A DNA stretch of 64,000 nucleotides from Streptomyces lomondensis (GTDB lineage Bacteria; Actinomycetota; Actinomycetes; Streptomycetales; Streptomycetaceae): contig NZ_BMWC01000003.1 in NCBI RefSeq assembly GCF_014651035.1, positions 635,464 to 699,463 of the forward strand, given 5' to 3'. The notes below the pieces were generated by a model. The model was not told the DNA's origin and made no database searches. It worked only from the letters and a program-made list of their open reading frames with translations. The position numbers and the translations under genes are program-made. This document shows, in pieces, positions 53,107 through 63,233 of the stretch. Within the stretch, counting starts at the first letter, position 1. Every line of letters starts with the position of its first letter.

Positions 53107-53924
53107 TGAGCGCCTGGCTGCCCACTGCCCCCTGCACGCCGCGGGCCTGCGTCGAGGCACCGGCCGCGGTGCCCGCGCGGGCCGTGCCGCGTGCCGTGCT
53201 GCGGCTCACGGGAGTCGTGCTGCTGCTCCTCGCCGGGATCGCGCTGACGCCGCTCGGCGGGCGGATACCGGCGTCCCTTGTCCGGCGGTGGTGCCGGTGG
53301 ATCGTGCGGGCCGCAGGGGTCCAGGTCCGCATCACCGGCACCGCCGCCCCCACCGGCGGACTGCTGCTGGTCGCCAACCACATCTCCTGGCTGGACATCC
53401 CGCTGCTCGCCGCCGTCCGTCCCGCCCGGATGCTGGCCAAGACCGAGGTACGGCGGTGGCCCGTCGCCGGGGCGCTGGCCGCGCGGGGCGGCACCCTGTT
53501 CATCGACCGGGACCGGCTGCGGGCCCTCCCGGACACCGTCGCCCGGATCGCCCGGGCCCTGCGCGAGGGCGCCGCGGTCGCGGCCTTCCCCGAGGGCAGC
53601 ACCTGGTGCGGCCGGGCCCAGGGCACCTACCGCCGGGCCGTCTTCCAGGCCGCCCTGGACGCCGGCGTGCCGGTCCAGCCGGTGCGCCTCCGCTACCGGC
53701 TGGACGGCGGACCGGCCACCACGGCTCCCGCGTACGTCGGCGAGGACACGCTGCTCGCCTCCCTGTGGCGGGTGGCGACCGCCCGCGGCCTGGTCGCGGA
53801 GGTCGAGGTCCGGGAGGCGATCCCGCCGGGCGGCAACCCCGACCGCCGCTCCCTCGCCCGTGCCGCACAGTCGCCGGAGACGGCCGCGCCGCCGGCCTGG
53901 ACGCACACGGTGCTCGTGGCGTAG
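53106..53924 (+). CDS. 1-acyl-glycerol-3-phosphate-type acyltransferase (OlsA/PlsC-like)
   Basis: 272 residues. One N-terminal hydrophobic segment (about 38-58, LRLTGVVLLLLAGIALTPLG). The acyltransferase block HX4D is NHISWLD and the second is FPEGSTWCGRAQGTYRRAVF. It transfers an acyl chain to a glycerol-phosphate lipid or, given the OlsB-like gene it overlaps (TGATG), probably to the hydroxyl of lyso-ornithine lipid. The TAG stop (53922-53924) lies inside the first unit of a four-unit tandem repeat that extends to the UvrA-like gene. Confidence 0.85.
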   Translation: MSAWLPTAPCTPRACVEAPAAVPARAVPRAVLRLTGVVLLLLAGIALTPLGGRIPASLVRRWCRWIVRAAGVQVRITGTAAPTGGLLLVANHISWLDIPLLAAVRPARMLAKTEVRRWPVAGALAARGGTLFIDRDRLRALPDTVARIARALREGAAVAAFPEGSTWCGRAQGTYRRAVFQAALDAGVPVQPVRLRYRLDGGPATTAPAYVGEDTLLASLWRVATARGLVAEVEVREAIPPGGNPDRRSLARAAQSPETAAPPAWTHTVLVA

Positions 53925-54077
53925 GGCGCCTCAGCGGGTCCCGGATGGTGTGCGCGGGATAGGACGCCTCGGCGGGCCCCGGACGGTGCGCACGGGATAG
54001 GGCGCCTCAGCGGGCCCTGCACAGCGTGCGCGCGGGACAGGCCGCCTCAGCGGGTCCCGGACAGGGTGCGCGCGAGA
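53922..54077 (-). repeat. Four tandem 38-40-bp copies of the 3' end of the UvrA-like gene
   Basis: Units: 53922-53959 and 53960-53997 (38 bp each), 53998-54037 and 54038-54077 (40 bp each). The last unit is the true 3' end of the minus-strand UvrA-like gene, including its stop codon (54047-54049). The others are diverged copies. On the minus strand each copy reads like a decayed [14 protein letters not shown]. The first unit contains the stop codon of the convergent acyltransferase gene. Confidence 0.8.
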
Positions 54078-56395
54078 TACGGCGCCGTCCGGCTCTCCAC
54101 CGAGCGCGCCACGTCCGCCGGCCGGCCCGCCGCCACGATCCGGCCGCCCGCGTCGCCGCCGCCCGGGCCGAGGTCGATCACCCAGTCCGCGCGCGCGACG
54201 ACGGACATGTCGTGCTCGACGACGATCACGGTGTGCCCGGCGTCGACGAGGCCGTGCAGCTGCCGCATCAGGACGTCCACGTCCGCCGGGTGCAGGCCGG
54301 TCGTCGGCTCGTCGAGGAGGTAGAGCGTGTGGCCGCGCCGGCCGCGCTGGAGTTCGCTCGCCAGCTTGATGCGCTGGGCCTCGCCGCCGGACAGCTCGGT
54401 CGCCGGCTGGCCGAGGCGCAGATAGCCCAGGCCCACGTCGAGCAGCGTGGCCAGACTGCGGGCCACGGCCGGGGTGTCCGCGAAGAACTCCGCCGCGCTC
54501 TCCACCGTCAGGTCCAGCACCTGCGCGATGGTCCGCCCCCGGTACGTCACCTCCAGCGTCTCCGGGTTGTACCGGGCCCCGCCGCAGTCCGGGCAGGGCG
54601 CGTACGTGCTCGGCAGGAACAGCAGCTCCACGCTGACGAACCCCTCGCCCTGGCAGGTCTCGCACCGCCCACCGGCCACGTTGAAGGAGAACCGGCCGAC
54701 GCCGAAGCCCCGTTCGCGCGCCCCGTCGGTCGCCGCGAACACCTTGCGCACGACGTCGAAGAGGCCGGTGTAGGTGGCGAGGTTCGAGCGCGGGGTGCGG
54801 CCGATCGGCTTCTGGTCGACCGAGACCAGCCGGCCCACCCCCGCCGTGTCCGCCGTGATCTCGCCGATGAGCGTGGACTTGCCGGAGCCGGACACCCCGG
54901 TGACCGCGGTGAACGCGCCGAGCGGGAACTCGGCGGTCACCCCGCGCAGATTGTGCCGGGTGACCGGGCCGCTCTTCAGCCAGCCGCCCGGCTCGCGGAC
55001 CTCCCGCACGGGGGCGGGGGAGCGGTCGAACAGGTAGCGGGCCGTCGCCGACTCCTCGACGGCGGCCAGGTCGGCCACCGGGCCGCTGTGCAGCACCCGG
55101 CCGCCGTGCTCGCCCGCCCGCGGGCCCACGTCCACCAGCCAGTCGGCGCCGCGTACGACATCGAGGTGGTGCTCCACGACGAACACCGAGTTCCCGGCCG
55201 CCTTCAGCCGCTCCAGGACCGTGAGCAGCGCCTCGGTGTCCGCCGGGTGCAGCCCGGCCGACGGCTCGTCGAGGACGTAGACGACACCGAACAGGCCGGA
55301 GCGCAGCTGGGTGGCGAGGCGCAGGCGTTGCAGCTCGCCCGCGGAGAGGGTGGGGGTGGGCCGGTCGAGGCTGAGGTAGCCGAGGCCCAGCTCGACGACC
55401 GGGGCGATACGGGACGTGAGGTCGTCGGTCAGGACCCGGGCGGTCTCCGACCGGGCGTCGAGAGCGGCGGCCAGCTCCGCCAGCGGCAGCGAGGCCAGCT
55501 CGGCGATGGTCCGGCCGCCGAACGTCACCGCCAGCGCCTCCGGTCGCAGCCGGCTGCCGCCGCACGCCGGGCAGGACGCGCTGGTGAGGAACCGTTCGGC
55601 CCTCGCCCGCAGCGTCGGGCTCCTGGAGTCCGAGAACGTCTTCATCACATACCGGCGGGCGCTCATGTACGTGCCCTGGTACGGCCGTTGGATGCGGTCC
55701 GCGTCCCGCACCGGGTGCACCGTGACGACCGGCTGCTCGTCGGTGAACAGGATCCACGCGCGGTGTTCGGCGGGCAGCTCCCGCCAGGGCCGGTCCACGT
55801 CGTACCCGAGCGCGTCGAGGATGTCCCGCAGGTTCTTGCCCTGCCACGCGCCCGGCCACGCGGCGATCGCGCCCTCGCGGATCGACAGCGACGGGTCGGG
55901 GACCAGCGACTCCTCGGTCGTACGGTGCACCAGCCCGAGCCCGTGGCACTCCGGGCAGGCCCCGGCCGCCGTGTTGGGCGAGAAGGCGTCGGAGTCGAGC
56001 CGCTCGGCGCCGGGCGGGTAGGTGCCGGCCCGGGAGAACAGCATGCGCAGCGAGTTGGAGAGGTTGGTGACCGTGCCGACGGAAGAGCGCGAGGTGGGCG
56101 CCGCGCGGCGCTGCTGGAGCGAGACGGCCGGTGGCAGACCGGTGATCTCCCCGACCTTCGGCGCGCCGACCTGGTGGATCAGCCGGCGCGCGTACGGCGC
56201 GACCGACTCGAAGTAGCGGCGCTGCGCCTCCGCGTAGATCGTGCCGAACGCCAGCGACGACTTCCCCGAGCCGGACACGCCGGTGAACACGGCCAGCACG
56301 TCCCGCGGAATGTCGACGTCCACGCCCTGGAGATTGTGCTCGCGGGCCCCTCGGACGCGGACGTACGGGTCGTGGGGGCCGTGGGGGTCGTGCAT
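54047..56395 (-). CDS. UvrA-like ATPase (short UvrA paralogue)
   Basis: 782 residues, about 170 shorter than housekeeping UvrA. Two ABC domains have Walker [21 protein letters not shown] and [16 protein letters not shown]. Signatures are [15 protein letters not shown] and [15 protein letters not shown]. Zinc-type cysteines occur in [28 protein letters not shown] and CPDCGGARY. Short UvrA paralogues in actinomycetes are associated with drug resistance (DrrC type) or repair, and which applies here cannot be decided. The ATG at 56395 is 11 bp after the luciferase-like gene's stop, so it probably ends an operon with that gene and the rpmF-GTPase pair. Confidence 0.92.
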   Translation of the reverse strand: MHDPHGPHDPYVRVRGAREHNLQGVDVDIPRDVLAVFTGVSGSGKSSLAFGTIYAEAQRRYFESVAPYARRLIHQVGAPKVGEITGLPPAVSLQQRRAAPTSRSSVGTVTNLSNSLRMLFSRAGTYPPGAERLDSDAFSPNTAAGACPECHGLGLVHRTTEESLVPDPSLSIREGAIAAWPGAWQGKNLRDILDALGYDVDRPWRELPAEHRAWILFTDEQPVVTVHPVRDADRIQRPYQGTYMSARRYVMKTFSDSRSPTLRARAERFLTSASCPACGGSRLRPEALAVTFGGRTIAELASLPLAELAAALDARSETARVLTDDLTSRIAPVVELGLGYLSLDRPTPTLSAGELQRLRLATQLRSGLFGVVYVLDEPSAGLHPADTEALLTVLERLKAAGNSVFVVEHHLDVVRGADWLVDVGPRAGEHGGRVLHSGPVADLAAVEESATARYLFDRSPAPVREVREPGGWLKSGPVTRHNLRGVTAEFPLGAFTAVTGVSGSGKSTLIGEITADTAGVGRLVSVDQKPIGRTPRSNLATYTGLFDVVRKVFAATDGARERGFGVGRFSFNVAGGRCETCQGEGFVSVELLFLPSTYAPCPDCGGARYNPETLEVTYRGRTIAQVLDLTVESAAEFFADTPAVARSLATLLDVGLGYLRLGQPATELSGGEAQRIKLASELQRGRRGHTLYLLDEPTTGLHPADVDVLMRQLHGLVDAGHTVIVVEHDMSVVARADWVIDLGPGGGDAGGRIVAAGRPADVARSVESRTAPYLARTLSGTR

Positions 56396-56406
56396 GGGGA
56401 ACGACT

Positions 56407-57405
56407 CTAACCGGAGGCGATCGCGGCCAGCCGCCGGTAGGAGTCCAGCAGGGCCTCGCGGTCGTAGGTGCTGGTGGTGACCAGGACCTCCTGCGCCCCG
56501 GTCTCCTTCAGCACCGTCTCCAGCTCGTGCGCGACCTGCTCCTCGGTGCCGGCGATGTGGCCGGTGAGGCCGGACTCGTAGAGGCCGCGCTCCTTGGCGG
56601 TCATGGTGAGCGCCTCGACGCGCTCGGCGGGCGGCAGGGGCGGGAAGGTGCCGTGGGTGCGGGAGTGCGCCATGGACCAGGCCTCGGGGACCAGCAGCCG
56701 CCGGGCCTCGTCGGGTGTGGCGGCCACGGCGATCGTGCCCGAGACGACGACGTACGGTTCCGGCGCCCAGGGGGAGGGGCGGAAGCGGTCGCGGTAGTGG
56801 TCGATGCCGCGGCGCATCTTCTCCCGGTTCCTGAGGTCGCCGATGACCATGGGCAGGCCCGCGCGGGCCGCGATGCCGGCGCCCTGGCCCATGGCCAGGA
56901 CGAACGGCGGCACGGTCAGGCCCTCGGCGGGCCGCGCGTGCACCCCGGTGGGGGAGGTGCCCCGGAACCAGCCGAGCAGCTCCCGCAGCTGGGCCTCGAA
57001 GTCCTCCGCGTCGCCCTTGTCACGGCCCAGGGCCTTGCGCACCCCGTCCGTGAAGCCGACGGAGCGGCCGAGGCCCATGTCGATCCGCCCGGGGAACAGC
57101 GACTCCAGCACCCCGAACTGCTCGGCCACCACCAGCGGCCGGTGGTTGGGCAGCATCACGCCGCCGGTCCCGACCCGGATCGTCCGGGTCGCGGCCGCGA
57201 CCGCGGCGGCCAGCACAGTCGGCGCGGAACCGGCGACCCCGGGGACGCCGTGATGCTCCGAGACCCAGAGCCGGTGGAAGCCGAGCCGCTCCAGCTCCTG
57301 CGCGAGCCGCACGGTGTCGCGCAGCGCCTCGGGGTGCGTGTGGCCCTCGCGGGTGCGGGAGCGGTCGAGGACGGAGAAGCGGGCCGAGGCGATCAGGGAA
57401 CTCAC
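56407..57405 (-). CDS. LLM-class flavin-dependent monooxygenase (luciferase-like)
   Basis: 332 residues, one TIM barrel. The start [20 protein letters not shown] and the stretch [20 protein letters not shown] belong to the MsnO8/LuxA-like alkane and FMN-dependent group. [20 protein letters not shown] and [13 protein letters not shown] confirm it. It oxidises an unknown substrate with FMNH2 and O2. The GTG at 57405 begins the fold directly. It is 51 bp downstream of the GTPase gene and 11 bp upstream of the UvrA-like gene on the same strand. Confidence 0.88.
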   Translation of the reverse strand: MSSLIASARFSVLDRSRTREGHTHPEALRDTVRLAQELERLGFHRLWVSEHHGVPGVAGSAPTVLAAAVAAATRTIRVGTGGVMLPNHRPLVVAEQFGVLESLFPGRIDMGLGRSVGFTDGVRKALGRDKGDAEDFEAQLRELLGWFRGTSPTGVHARPAEGLTVPPFVLAMGQGAGIAARAGLPMVIGDLRNREKMRRGIDHYRDRFRPSPWAPEPYVVVSGTIAVAATPDEARRLLVPEAWSMAHSRTHGTFPPLPPAERVEALTMTAKERGLYESGLTGHIAGTEEQVAHELETVLKETGAQEVLVTTSTYDREALLDSYRRLAAIASG

Positions 57406-57456
57406 ACGGGGTTCAACACCTGAGAGGCCGCGGCATTCCCGGCGCCGCCCCGGCCG

Positions 57457-58614
57457 CTACGCCGCGTGCTCGTGGTCGCACGCCTCGTCGATGCCGTACG
57501 TGTCCCAGGCGGGGAACGGGTCGTCGCCGGGAAGGCTCTCGCCCGGGCCCATCAGGCAGTCGGCCAGGGCGGCGTGCAGGGCCTGGGTGTCCAGCCCCGT
57601 CCCGATGAACACCAGCTCCTGGGCGTGCGGCACGTCGGTGTCCCGCGCGGCGGAGGGTTCGAAGCGGGCGACGGCCCCGGCCTGCGACCACAGGCCCGTC
57701 ACCCGCGGGCGGCTCGCCAGGGTGAAGAAGCCCTTGGAGCGCAGGATCCGCCCGTACGTGCCGCCGTCCAGCTCCTTCGTCACGAACGTCCACAACCGCC
57801 CGGGGTGGAAGGGGAGTCCGGAGCGGAACACCGTGGAGGAGATGCCGTACTCCTCGGTCTCGGGGACGTGGTCGCCGTTGAGCTCGCGGACCCAGCCCGG
57901 CGCCTGCTGGGCGCGCTCCAGGTCGAACAGGCGGGTGCCGAGCACCTGGCGCGGGTCCACCCGGCCGTGTGTCGCGGGGACCAGCCGGGCGAGCGGGTTG
58001 AGCCGGGTCAGGGCCGCCCGCAGCCGGGCCGCCGTCTCCTCGTCGACGAGGTCGAGCTTGTTGAGCACCAGCACGTCGGCGAACTCGATCTGGTCGACGA
58101 GCAGATCGCTGACCGTGCGCTCGTCGTCCTCGTACGGGGCGAGGCCCCGCTCCGCCAGGTCGTCGCCGGTCTCCAGCTCGGCGAGGAAGTTGGCCGCGTC
58201 CACGACCGTGACCATGGTGTCGAGCAGGGCCACGTCGTCGAGGGTGGCGCCGTCGTCGCGGGCGAAGGCGAAGGTGGCCGCGACGGGCAGCGGTTCGGAG
58301 ATGCCGGACGATTCGATGAGGAGATGGTCGAAGCGGCCCTCGCGGGCCAGCCGGTCGACCTCCTCCAGCAGGTCGTCGCGCAGGGTGCAGCAGATGCAGC
58401 CGTTGGTCATCTCGACGAGGCGCTCCTCGGTCCGCGACAGGGCGGCCTCGCCGCCGCGCACCAGGGTCGCGTCGATGTTGACCTCGCTCATGTCGTTGAC
58501 GATGACCGCGACGCGCAGGCCCTCGCGGTTGGCCAGGACGTGGTTGAGCAGGGTGGTCTTGCCCGCCCCCAGGAATCCGGAGAGCACGGTGACGGGCAGC
58601 CGTTCGCGCGGCAT
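57457..58614 (-). CDS. COG0523 (CobW/YjiA-type) metal-chaperone GTPase
   Basis: 385 residues. The P-loop is [20 protein letters not shown]. The metal motif C73-x-C75-C76 (GCICCTLRD) is the COG0523 hallmark. The G4-type NKLDLV lies in [18 protein letters not shown]. The CobW C-terminal domain starts near [20 protein letters not shown]. These GTPases load or allocate zinc (or other metals). It follows the cysteine-free L32 gene by 4 bp, and a Zur-like box precedes that gene. This supports a zinc-limitation role over a cobalamin one. Confidence 0.92.
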   Translation of the reverse strand: MPRERLPVTVLSGFLGAGKTTLLNHVLANREGLRVAVIVNDMSEVNIDATLVRGGEAALSRTEERLVEMTNGCICCTLRDDLLEEVDRLAREGRFDHLLIESSGISEPLPVAATFAFARDDGATLDDVALLDTMVTVVDAANFLAELETGDDLAERGLAPYEDDERTVSDLLVDQIEFADVLVLNKLDLVDEETAARLRAALTRLNPLARLVPATHGRVDPRQVLGTRLFDLERAQQAPGWVRELNGDHVPETEEYGISSTVFRSGLPFHPGRLWTFVTKELDGGTYGRILRSKGFFTLASRPRVTGLWSQAGAVARFEPSAARDTDVPHAQELVFIGTGLDTQALHAALADCLMGPGESLPGDDPFPAWDTYGIDEACDHEHAA

Positions 58615-58618
58615 CGGC

Positions 58619-58789
58619 TCAGCCCTCGGGGCGCAGCAGCCCGCGCTCGTAGGCCTTGACCAGGTTCTGCGGGACGAGGTGACGGACGCCGTCGATCGTG
58701 ACCGGTACCAGCGTCGGGGTGGCGGCCTTCCACTGGGCGCGGCGGTGACGGGTGTTGCTGCGGGACATCTTCCGCTTCGGGACAGCCAT
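58619..58789 (-). CDS. rpmF: Ribosomal protein L32 paralogue lacking zinc cysteines
   Basis: 56 residues, [20 protein letters not shown], the standard L32 start. The C-terminal half, [20 protein letters not shown], has none of the four cysteines of zinc-binding L32 (C-minus form). In bacteria such paralogues replace the zinc form when zinc is scarce, freeing zinc. The ATG at 58789 has GAGGAG about 5 bp upstream and is chosen over the frame extension to 58825. It is the first gene of a cluster with the COG0523 GTPase, behind a Zur-like palindrome 50 bp upstream. Confidence 0.93.
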   Translation of the reverse strand: MAVPKRKMSRSNTRHRRAQWKAATPTLVPVTIDGVRHLVPQNLVKAYERGLLRPEG

Positions 58790-58838
58790 GGGGCTCCTCC
58801 TCGATGGACAACGACGGACGGGCACCGAGGACGCTACA

Positions 58839-58859
58839 TGAAAATGGATCCCATTAACA
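58839..58859. promoter_or_regulatory. Zur-like box upstream of the L32 paralogue
   Basis: TGAAAATGG-ATC-CCATTAACA, an imperfect palindrome with AATGG/CCATT arms, fits the TGAAAATCATTTTCA-type Zur site in layout. It lies 50 bp before the start of the C-minus L32 gene. Confidence 0.6.
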
Positions 58860-58901
58860 ATTCGCGTCCCCGGTGCCCGGACCGGTGCCCCGGAGGGCGT
58901 G

Positions 58902-60494
58902 TCAGTCGTCGGCGCCCACGAGCATCCGTACCTCGAACTCCTCGTGGGTGCCCGGCTCCTCGGCCGGTCCCTTGTCCAGCACCGTGCCGAGCCAGCCCAG
59001 GAAGAAGCCCACCGGGATGGAGACGATGCCGGGGTTCTGGAGCGGGAACCAGGCGAAGTCGGCCTCGGGGTAGAACGAGGCCGGGGCGGAGGAGACCACG
59101 GGGGAGAACGCGGCGAGCAGCACGGAGCAGAGCAGGCCGCCGTAGAGGCTGAGCAGGGCGCCCTTCGCCGAGAAGCGCCGCCAGAAGAGGGTGTAGATGA
59201 TCGTCGGCAGGATCGCGGAGGCCGCGATGGCGAAGGCGAGGAAGGCGAGCGTCGCGGTGTTCGCCCCCCAGGCGACGAGGGCGAGCAGCATGCCGAGGAT
59301 GCCGATCACCGCGCCGGACAGCCGGGCGACGGTCAGCTCCTCCGTCTCGCTGGCCCGGCCCTTGCGGATCACCTCGCTGTACAGGTCGTGCGCGAGGGAC
59401 GAGGCCGCGGCCAGGGTGAGGCCGACCGCCACGGCGAGCAGCGTCAGATACGCCAGGCAGGTCAGCAGCGCGGTGAGGACGCTGCCGCCCAGCTCGTGGG
59501 CGAGGAGGAGGACGGAGGCGTTGCCGGTGCGGTCCGTGTCCAGGATGGTGTCCCGGCCGACGAGCGCGGTGGCGCCGAGGCCGAGGATGCCGGCCCCGAA
59601 GCAGACCGCGCCGACCAGGCCGATGGCCCACAGGACCGAGGAGCGCAGCACGCCGCTGCTGCGCGGGGCGAGCAGCCGCATCAGCACGTGCGGGAGGGCG
59701 GCCAGGCCCAGGACGATGGCCAGTTCGAGGCTGAGGAAGTCCAGCTTGTTGCTGACGGTGCCGCCGTAGCGCAGTCCCGGTTCGAGGAAGGTCAGGCCGG
59801 TTCCGCTGCGCTGGGCCGCCCGTTCGAGCAGGGCGTTGGGGTTCCAGTCGAAGCGGTGCAGCACCCAGCCCGCGGTGAACAGGACGCCCGCGATCAGCAT
59901 CACGGCCTTGATGATCTGGATGACGGTGGCTCCGGGCATGCCGCCGAGGGAGGCGTACAGGATCACGAAGGTACCGATCACGACCACGCACAGGGTGCGG
60001 GTGGTGCCGCTCGGCACACCGGTGAACTGCGTCAGGAGGGCCACGCTGCCCACGAGTTGCGCCACCAGGTAGAGCGTCGCGATCGCCAGGATGCACACGG
60101 CCAGGGCGACCCGCACCGGCCGCTGCTGCCGGGGCAGGCGCAGCGCCACCGTGTCGCCGAGCGTGAACTTCCCCGTGCGGTGCAGGGGTTCGGCGATCAG
60201 CAGCAGCACCATCATCCAGGCGACGGTGGTACCGCCGAGGTACATCAGCCCGTCGTAGCCGGTCAGGGCGACCAGCCCGGTGCTGCCCAGCAGGGTGGCG
60301 GCGGACAGGTAGTCGCCGCACATGGCGAGGCCGTTGCGCAACGGCGACATGGCGCGGTTGCCGAGGTAGAACTCGCTGATCTCGTCGCGCTGAGGGGCCG
60401 TCAGCAGGGCCGTGAACAGGGTGATCACGACCACGGTCAGGAACAGCACGAACGTCAGCTGGAGGCTGCTGTCGTCGATGGCGGCCGCGGTCAC
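58902..60494 (-). CDS. Sodium/solute (acetate-type) symporter, ActP/SSS family
   Basis: 530 residues with about 13 membrane helices. The GTG at 60494 overlaps the DUF485 gene's stop (GTGA). A longer frame to 60650 starts in that gene's coding region and is rejected. The family marks are [20 protein letters not shown] then [13 protein letters not shown], and [20 protein letters not shown]. ActP members with a DUF485 partner import acetate or similar short carboxylates with Na+. The C-terminal [20 protein letters not shown] is a cytoplasmic tail. Substrate is inferred, not shown. Confidence 0.9.
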   Translation of the reverse strand: MTAAAIDDSSLQLTFVLFLTVVVITLFTALLTAPQRDEISEFYLGNRAMSPLRNGLAMCGDYLSAATLLGSTGLVALTGYDGLMYLGGTTVAWMMVLLLIAEPLHRTGKFTLGDTVALRLPRQQRPVRVALAVCILAIATLYLVAQLVGSVALLTQFTGVPSGTTRTLCVVVIGTFVILYASLGGMPGATVIQIIKAVMLIAGVLFTAGWVLHRFDWNPNALLERAAQRSGTGLTFLEPGLRYGGTVSNKLDFLSLELAIVLGLAALPHVLMRLLAPRSSGVLRSSVLWAIGLVGAVCFGAGILGLGATALVGRDTILDTDRTGNASVLLLAHELGGSVLTALLTCLAYLTLLAVAVGLTLAAASSLAHDLYSEVIRKGRASETEELTVARLSGAVIGILGMLLALVAWGANTATLAFLAFAIAASAILPTIIYTLFWRRFSAKGALLSLYGGLLCSVLLAAFSPVVSSAPASFYPEADFAWFPLQNPGIVSIPVGFFLGWLGTVLDKGPAEEPGTHEEFEVRMLVGADD

Positions 60495-60937
60495 CACGTG
60501 CGGAACCCCCTCGTCCCGTGCTGGAGGGGCTGCCCGTTCCCCTGGGGCGGCGCCGCCGAGCGGGCGCGCCGGTTCTCGTGCTCGTGCAGCCGGGAGCGCA
60601 GGCCGCGGGCGAGCGGATCGACCCGGGTGCGCATGTGCCGGACGTAGCACCAGGCGGTCACGCCCATGATGACGAACTGCCCGAGACCGAGGGTGAGTCC
60701 GATCGTGAGGTGGCCGAACAGCGGCTGGTTCATCACCGCGGGGACGAAACTCGACAGCAGCACATACAGCAGGAATCCGCCGACGGACAAGATCGTCGCC
60801 CGGGTGCCGAACCGGCGCTGCGCGCGACGCAGAGAGTGAAATTCCGGATGGTCGGATATGCGAGACGGTGGAGTATGTTCGATGTGCGGGAGCGGGAATG
60901 TGGGAGTGTCATCCCGTCGCGGTGGAAATTCGGGCAC
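60491..60937 (-). CDS. DUF485 membrane protein, symporter partner
   Basis: 148 residues. Two membrane helices (about 47-68 and 76-100) with the family's RRAQRRFGTRATILSVGGFL and LLYVLLSSFVPAVMNQP. It is encoded directly before the ActP-like symporter, overlapping it by 4 bp, as in acetate permease operons. Its N-terminal 40 residues and C-terminal 40 residues are charged and soluble. The role is likely assembly or regulation of the symporter. GTG start at 60937. Confidence 0.88.
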   Translation of the reverse strand: MPEFPPRRDDTPTFPLPHIEHTPPSRISDHPEFHSLRRAQRRFGTRATILSVGGFLLYVLLSSFVPAVMNQPLFGHLTIGLTLGLGQFVIMGVTAWCYVRHMRTRVDPLARGLRSRLHEHENRRARSAAPPQGNGQPLQHGTRGFRTW

Positions 60938-61358
60938 AGGCGCACCTTCTTCGCTGCTTCGTGCCCCGCACTCGACCCCGTCGAGTCAGTGGCGTGTCCG
61001 GCTTTCGCGCAGGGTGGAGGGGTGCCGGACGCGCCGAGGGGGTGCGGGCTCTGTGGGGGGCTCGTGAAACCGGGAAAACTTCCTGTCCGGAATCACGCGG
61101 ACGGCCTCGGGGTTCTGTGTGGAGACCCCCGATCAGCCCCGGCCAGGGGTAGTGGCGAGGCTGAAAGCGGAGTATGTCAGTGCTGTGCTTGAGCCATCAA
61201 CTGTGATGGTCAATTGACTTGTGTCCATGGCTCGTTCACACCCTCGCCGAAGGGTCGGCGGCACTGCGGCGGCCTGCGGAAAAGGCCCCGCCGGAGAATA
61301 GTCCGGACCATTTCTCCGGCCAGGCTGTCTCAAACGCGTTGCGCCCCGAACGGCCGGT
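60938..61358. other. 421-bp region between the pectate lyase and DUF485 genes
   Basis: No convincing gene. It holds the perfect palindrome GTCAATTGAC (61209-61218) next to the inverted repeat CCATCA/TGATGG (61194-61209). On the minus strand TTGATG followed 18 bp later by CATACT could be a promoter for the DUF485-symporter pair. A 66-codon frame at 61133-61333 has no ribosome-binding site and poor codon bias. Confidence 0.45.
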
Positions 61359-62558
61359 TCAGAAACGCGCTCCGACCGCCGTGCCGGATCGTGGCACGAG
61401 GAACGCCGGTGCCTTCGGCAGCGAGCCGTCCGCCGCCCGGGGCCCGGTGAGCGGACCCGGGTCGGTGCTCAGCACCGAGGCGGCGTCCCAGGTGCCGCCG
61501 ATGTTCCAGGAGTTGCCGCTGGCGACGGTCTTCGCGCCGACGGCTGCCGCGCGCCGGTCCGCGACGGACAGGTTGCCGGTGAGCCTGGCCGTCCCGCCGG
61601 AGACGTCGGCGTCGAAGCCCGTACCGCCGTTGCCGTACGTGGAGGTGCGGCTCAGGGCGAGGGAGCCCGGGTTGCCGTTGTCGGTGAGGCCGTGCTTCGC
61701 GTTCTTGAAGGAGACGCTGTTGCGTACGGTGTGGGCCACCGCCGGGGCGGGGCTGCCGCCGCCGAGCTTGAAGCCGTTGCCGTCGCCCGCGAAGTCCGGG
61801 AAGTTCCAGCGGTTGAAGCCGTTGCCGTACGCCACCGTGTTCTCGATCGTCACCGGCGAGGCGAACTCCCAGGCGTCGAAGCCGTCGTCGACGTTGTTCC
61901 ACAGCCGGGCGCCGCGCACCACGTTGCCCGTGCCGCTGCCCTCCTTGATCGCCAGGCCGTCGGCGCTCTCGCCGTTCTTGCGCGGGTCGCGGTTGCCGTG
62001 GCTGTCCAGGTCCAGGATCTGGTTGTTGCTCGAATCGCCCTGGAGCTGGAAGCCGGACTCGTAGTTGTCGTGCGTGCGCAGCCGCGCGAAGACGTTGCCG
62101 TCGCAGCCGTCGCAGTACACCCCGTACGGGCCGTTGACGATCTCCAGATCCGAGATCCGCCAGTACGACGCCTCCATGTGGACCGCCCCGCGCTCGGCGC
62201 GCGGGATGCTGCCGCCGACCGGGGTGTGGCTCGCGGGCAGCTTCTCGCCGTCGACGACCACGCGCTCGCCCGGGTGGGCGGCGAGGCTGATGGGCTGGGA
62301 GGCGGTCCCGGAGGTGGTGATGGTGATGTTGTCGGTCAGGGCGTACGTCCCGCCGCGCACGGTGATGGTGTCCCCGGGCCTGGCCAGGTCCACCGCCCGC
62401 TGGATGGTCTTCAGCGGGCGGGCGAGCGTGCCGGGGGCGGCGTCGTCCCCGTTCGGCGCCACGACCAGGGCCGTGCCCGCGGCGGCCGCCGGCCCCGTCA
62501 GTGCCATGGCCAGCGCGGCCCCCGCCAGCGCCGCCGACCAGATCCGTGCGTTGTGCAT
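61359..62558 (-). CDS. Secreted right-handed beta-helix protein, pectate lyase (PL9-like)
   Basis: 399 residues. AGGAGG 6 bp before the ATG at 62558. Signal peptide MHNARIWSAALAGAALAMAL, cleavage near AAA-GT. The parallel beta helix has repeated GN-x-I/V patterns. PFAM-type PL9 marks are VYCDGCDGNVFARLRTHDNY, NGESADGLAIKEGSGTGNVV, DDGFDAWEFASPVTIENTVA, and DFAGDGNGFKLGGG with the conserved Lys. It would cleave polygalacturonate, using Ca2+ and a lysine base. The closest alternative is another beta-helix lyase. It is transcribed alone, divergent from the HAD phosphatase gene. Confidence 0.88.
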   Translation of the reverse strand: MHNARIWSAALAGAALAMALTGPAAAAGTALVVAPNGDDAAPGTLARPLKTIQRAVDLARPGDTITVRGGTYALTDNITITTSGTASQPISLAAHPGERVVVDGEKLPASHTPVGGSIPRAERGAVHMEASYWRISDLEIVNGPYGVYCDGCDGNVFARLRTHDNYESGFQLQGDSSNNQILDLDSHGNRDPRKNGESADGLAIKEGSGTGNVVRGARLWNNVDDGFDAWEFASPVTIENTVAYGNGFNRWNFPDFAGDGNGFKLGGGSPAPAVAHTVRNSVSFKNAKHGLTDNGNPGSLALSRTSTYGNGGTGFDADVSGGTARLTGNLSVADRRAAAVGAKTVASGNSWNIGGTWDAASVLSTDPGPLTGPRAADGSLPKAPAFLVPRSGTAVGARF

Positions 62559-62649
62559 ACGGCCTCCTGTCTCTCCCGCGTGGGTGTCGCACAGGAGTGG
62601 CCGCCGGGGAAGGGAAGGTTGCCGGGCGGACACCTCTAGGCTGGGCACC

Positions 62650-63144
62650 GTGAGTGACGACCGCAGCAAGACCCCGCTGGCCGTGTTCGATCTGGACAAC
62701 ACCCTCGCCGACACCGCGCACCGGCAGCGGTTCCTGGAGCGCAGGCCGAAGGACTGGGACGGGTTCTTCTCGGCGGCGCCGCAGGACGGGCCGCTCCCGG
62801 AGGGCATCGCGCTGGTGAAGGAGAGCGCGCGGGAGTGCGAGATCGTCTACCTCACCGGGCGCCCCGAGCGCTGCCGGCGCGACACGCTCGACTGGCTGGC
62901 GGCCCAGGGGCTGCCCGAGGGGCGTGTCTACATGCGGCGGGACGCCGACCGCCGGCCCGCCCGGTTCACCAAGCTGGACATCCTGAAGCGGCTCGCCCGC
63001 ACGCGCGAGATCCGCGTCCTCGTGGACGACGACGAGTTGGTCTGCGACGACGCCCGGCGCGCGGGCTTCACCGTCGTACGGGCCGACTGGGCGGCGCGGT
63101 CCGCCGAGATGAGGGTGGCGCAGGAGCGGGAAGGGCGGACTTGA
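62650..63144 (+). CDS. HAD-family phosphatase (acid-phosphatase/PNKP-like)
   Basis: 164 residues. HAD motif I is FDLDNTLADT (nucleophile and acid Asp), motif II VYLTGRPERC, the Lys of motif III RFTKLDILKRL, and the acidic motif IV VDDDELVCDDA. It is a single small domain without cap and resembles polynucleotide 5'-kinase 3'-phosphatase or nucleotide phosphatases. Substrate unknown. GTG start at 62650, just 91 bp from the divergent pectate lyase start. Confidence 0.88.
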   Translation: MSDDRSKTPLAVFDLDNTLADTAHRQRFLERRPKDWDGFFSAAPQDGPLPEGIALVKESARECEIVYLTGRPERCRRDTLDWLAAQGLPEGRVYMRRDADRRPARFTKLDILKRLARTREIRVLVDDDELVCDDARRAGFTVVRADWAARSAEMRVAQEREGRT

Positions 63145-63233
63145 GACCCTGGGGTGACGGAATGTTCACCTCCGCCGGGTATCCCTGAGCCACCAGCACC
63201 GGCGCACATGTGCGCGTACATACGGGGGATGCC

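Noticed and set aside
61133..61333. A 66-codon minus-strand frame between the pectate lyase and DUF485 genes
   Set aside because: Codon bias is poor, no ribosome-binding site, and the palindromes in the region fit a regulatory role better.
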